Source: a virus. Taken from it: 58,565 nucleotides of DNA. Shown piece by piece: positions 56,937 through 58,565 of the stretch (position 1 is its first letter; each line of letters opens with the position of its first letter). The stretch is taken from IMG/VR virus record IMGVR_UViG_3300036861_000141, positions 1 to 58,565 of that record. The stretch is one strand, 5' to 3'. Below the pieces are notes generated by a model. It worked only from the letters and a program-made list of their open reading frames with translations, had not been told where the DNA came from and did not search any database. The translations under genes and the position numbers were made by a program.

Positions 56937-57247
56937 CAGCGCGCAACACATGGAAAGGCTGGGAGCGCAGAGTCGGCAAGCACCTCGGAGGCCGGCGCAT
57001 TCCAGTGACAGGTATCGATCGACACGGCGCGGATGTGGTGACCACAATGTTTCATTGCCAACTGAAGTTGCGGAAGGCGCTGCCAGAGTGGCTGTTCGAC
57101 TGGCTAGGCGGCATCGTGGCGGATGCTGGGCGAGTTGGGAAGGTGGGCGTGTTGATCCTGCGCAAGCCACGCCAGGAGGACGCTGACGCCTTGGTGGTCA
57201 TGCGCTACAGCGACTTTCGCGACTTACACGGAGACTCCCATGCGTAG
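56933..57247 (+). CDS. PD-(D/E)XK nuclease, Holliday-junction-resolvase-like
   Basis: 104 residues from GTG 56933. WERRVGKHLGGRRIPVTGIDRHGADVVTTMFHCQLKLRK gives the GxD and QxK residues of the PD-(D/E)XK core, then GVLILRKPRQ and VVMRYSDF. Likely a small resolvase of the recombination module. Confidence 0.65.
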   Translation: MTARNTWKGWERRVGKHLGGRRIPVTGIDRHGADVVTTMFHCQLKLRKALPEWLFDWLGGIVADAGRVGKVGVLILRKPRQEDADALVVMRYSDFRDLHGDSHA

Positions 57248-57515
57248 TGCGCTCATCCTCGTCGCCTTTCTCGCCTTCTGTCTCCTCATGGCTGGATTAG
57301 TAGGGTTGGTATTTGGCGACGTGTTTTGGCAACTGAAGATCTGGTGGCGGAAACGACAGGCCAGGCGATCCCTGCGGCGGGCGGACAAGTTTGCGCGTGA
57401 GTGGAATCCAAGGCCCACGGCGGTGCGGCAGTTCTCGCAAGCGAGTGTGATCGGGCGCGATCAGATCCCGGCACGGCAGCGCATGGCGATTGTGAAGGGA
57501 CAGCGGATTCACTGA
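57240..57515 (+). CDS. Small membrane protein with basic tail
   Basis: 91 residues. One hydrophobic helix at about 4-27 followed by a very basic stretch (KIWWRKRQARRSLRRADKF). Function unknown. Confidence 0.55.
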   Translation: MRSALILVAFLAFCLLMAGLVGLVFGDVFWQLKIWWRKRQARRSLRRADKFAREWNPRPTAVRQFSQASVIGRDQIPARQRMAIVKGQRIH

Positions 57516-57934
57516 TGTCACTCGTTCGCTGGACCGAGCCTCACTTCAAGAGCGATCTCACTCCCGTGAAGGTGGAGCGGCACGATCGCCGGAAGGCACG
57601 GCAGGAGGCGCTGGACGCCGCGTACAGGGCCGTCGAGATCCGCGACAAGGGTATCTGCTGGGTGACAGGACGGCACCTCACAGCGGGCGCTATCGACCCG
57701 GCGAATCGGCGCGAGCATCACCATCTGGTGAAGCGCAGCCAGAGCAAAGCACTGCGGGAGCGGCCGATGAACATCATCCTCGTCTCAGCCTTGGCGCATG
57801 ACTTGATCGAGCGCGGCTGGATCCTGATCGAAGGAAAGCGAGCGGATCGTCCGATCTTTTTCCACTGGCACCCTGACGCGAAGTCTCGGCCGCTTGTGAT
57901 TCGTCGGCGGAACCTGCACGCGGAGACCAAGTGA
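57515..57934 (+). CDS. HNH-like nuclease, early region
   Basis: 139 residues from ATG 57515. VTGRHLTAG then REHHHLVKRSQSKALRERPMNIILVSALAHDLIERGW is an HNH variant with the central HHL and a late His/Asp. No zinc pairs. May be a recombination or restriction-type nuclease. Confidence 0.65.
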   Translation: MSLVRWTEPHFKSDLTPVKVERHDRRKARQEALDAAYRAVEIRDKGICWVTGRHLTAGAIDPANRREHHHLVKRSQSKALRERPMNIILVSALAHDLIERGWILIEGKRADRPIFFHWHPDAKSRPLVIRRRNLHAETK

Positions 57935-58266
57935 AAGTCGTTTACATCGCTGGTCCGTTTCGTGGCCCTAACGCGTGGGAGATCGAGCAGAACATCCGCC
58001 GAGCAGAGGCGCTGTCGCTGGAAGTGTGGCGCATGGGAGCGGCGGCACTCTGCCCGCACACCAACACGCGATTCTTCCAAGGCGCGGCCGACGATTCGGT
58101 GTGGCTGGACGGCGATCTGGAGTTGCTGGCTCGGTGTGACGCCATGTTGATGACGCCTGACTGGGAGCGCAGTACTGGCGCGAAGGCTGAGCGGGAGTGG
58201 GCATCCGTTCACGACATGCCGATCTTTATGGACATCAACGACCTGCGGGAGTGGTTGGCGAAGTGA
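57931..58266 (+). CDS. DUF4406 / nucleoside 2-deoxyribosyltransferase-like protein
   Basis: 111 residues from GTG. VYIAGPFRGPNAWEIEQNIRRAEAL, PHTNTRF, LDGDLELLARCDAML and GAKAEREWA match the DUF4406 plan, related to nucleoside deoxyribosyltransferases. It directly precedes the DNA methyltransferase (GTGA overlap), so a role in nucleotide or base metabolism is plausible. Confidence 0.75.
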   Translation: MKVVYIAGPFRGPNAWEIEQNIRRAEALSLEVWRMGAAALCPHTNTRFFQGAADDSVWLDGDLELLARCDAMLMTPDWERSTGAKAEREWASVHDMPIFMDINDLREWLAK

Positions 58267-58565
58267 CTATTCTACGCGGCGACAGCCTTTCGATGCTGAA
58301 GACGTTGCTGGATGAATCCGTGCAGTGCGTCGTCACGTCGCCGCCGTATTGGGCGCTCAGGCGCTACGACATTCCCGATCTGGTGTTCGACGGAGACGTG
58401 GACTGCGATCACCAATGGGGTGTGTTCATCGGGACCGAGCGGCGCGCGCCGCGGTCCGCGGATGTGGAATCGCCCGGTTCGTCAGACGGCGGCGTCGGCC
58501 GCGGACCGCGGGGAGAAACGCCGATGAGCGCGTACTGCACCTGTGGCGCATGGCGCGGGCAACTC
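58263..58565 (+). CDS. DNA methyltransferase, N-terminal part (continues at base 2)
   Basis: GTG start in a GTGA overlap with the preceding DUF4406 gene. Residues 25-30 are TSPPYW, the catalytic motif IV of N4-cytosine/N6-adenine DNA methyltransferases. This stretch encodes 101 codons and then continues in the same frame at the left end of the window, giving a 475-residue protein for the closed circle. The order catalytic motif first, SAM motif last is that of beta-class enzymes. It probably modifies phage DNA against host restriction. The target sequence cannot be read from the protein. Confidence 0.9.
   Translation, partial: MTILRGDSLSMLKTLLDESVQCVVTSPPYWALRRYDIPDLVFDGDVDCDHQWGVFIGTERRAPRSADVESPGSSDGGVGRGPRGETPMSAYCTCGAWRGQL
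58439..58565. repeat. Terminal direct repeat, second copy
   Basis: Exact copy of bases 1-127. It lies inside the 5' part of the DNA methyltransferase gene that starts at 58263. When the two copies are merged, the frame from 58263 passes directly into the frame that ends at 1252. Confidence 0.95.

Noticed and set aside
1-58565. CRISPR array
   Set aside because: No series of regularly spaced identical repeats was found; the repeats in 13869-15971 and 39904-42744 are coding and diverged.
1-58565. Global stop-codon reassignment because of the in-frame TGA at 23679
   Set aside because: Many well-defined genes end properly at TGA, often in ATGA/TGATG overlaps, so TGA is a normal stop here.

Overview
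The window is a complete, circularly closed genome of a temperate, siphovirus-like tailed phage, about 58.4 kb, GC-rich and tightly packed. Bases 1-127 and 58439-58565 are identical, and a DNA methyltransferase gene runs in frame across that join, so the molecule is a 58,438-bp circle (or a circularly permuted linear genome) cut arbitrarily inside the gene. An i-spanin/o-spanin pair with a lipobox and an exported lytic transglycosylase point to a Gram-negative host; the host genus cannot be read from the sequence. An integrase and a divergent repressor/Cro-like pair indicate lysogeny.

Layout. (1) 52.4-58.6 kb, continuing through the join to 8.5 kb: early region, + strand. It holds a Cro-like repressor, an excisionase-type HTH protein, an SSB-like protein, a DEDD exonuclease, a Holliday-junction-resolvase-like nuclease, HNH nucleases, a DUF4406 nucleotide-metabolism protein, the DNA methyltransferase, a replisome-organiser-like protein, a DpdA/TGT-like candidate base-modification enzyme, a KGG-motif protein and many small, often zinc-binding, unknown proteins. 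(2) 8.6-16.8 kb: adhesion and tail-fibre region, with a PKD/beta-helix spike, jelly-roll-like virion proteins, a 21-unit glycine-rich repeat protein, a methyltransferase and a DUF115-like sugar enzyme. (3) 17.1-27.4 kb: HNH, small and large terminase, a protease-capsid fusion, portal, and a collagen-like fibre. (4) 27.4-30.9 kb: four sugar-transfer-like genes placed between the portal/fibre genes and the head-tail connectors. (5) 30.9-44.6 kb: connectors, tail terminator, tail tube, tail chaperones with a -1 frameshift, tape measure, baseplate and fibre proteins. (6) 44.8-49.8 kb: lysis genes, an intein-containing membrane protein and a beta-propeller. (7) 49.8-52.4 kb, - strand: integrase, a secreted moron and the CI-like repressor, with a candidate attP region beside the integrase.

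Most + strand genes overlap by 1-4 bases (ATGA, GTGA, TGATG, TAATG) and look translationally coupled. The exceptions are informative: antisense small membrane genes (11.2, 18.0, 34.6 kb), homing-type HNH genes (23.4, 31.75, 38.6 kb), and three longer structured non-coding leaders (about 6.0, 33.25 and 44.65 kb). The most unusual items are the antisense HNH insertion that supplied a replacement C-terminus to a head-closure gene, the intein in a small lysis-region membrane protein, an HNH gene with an in-frame TGA at an expected cysteine, the three-way-junction RNA before the tail-tube gene, several genes whose only plausible starts are ATA or ATT, and the sugar-transfer islands inside the virion gene blocks.

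Function names rest on motif recognition by eye; no database search was run.
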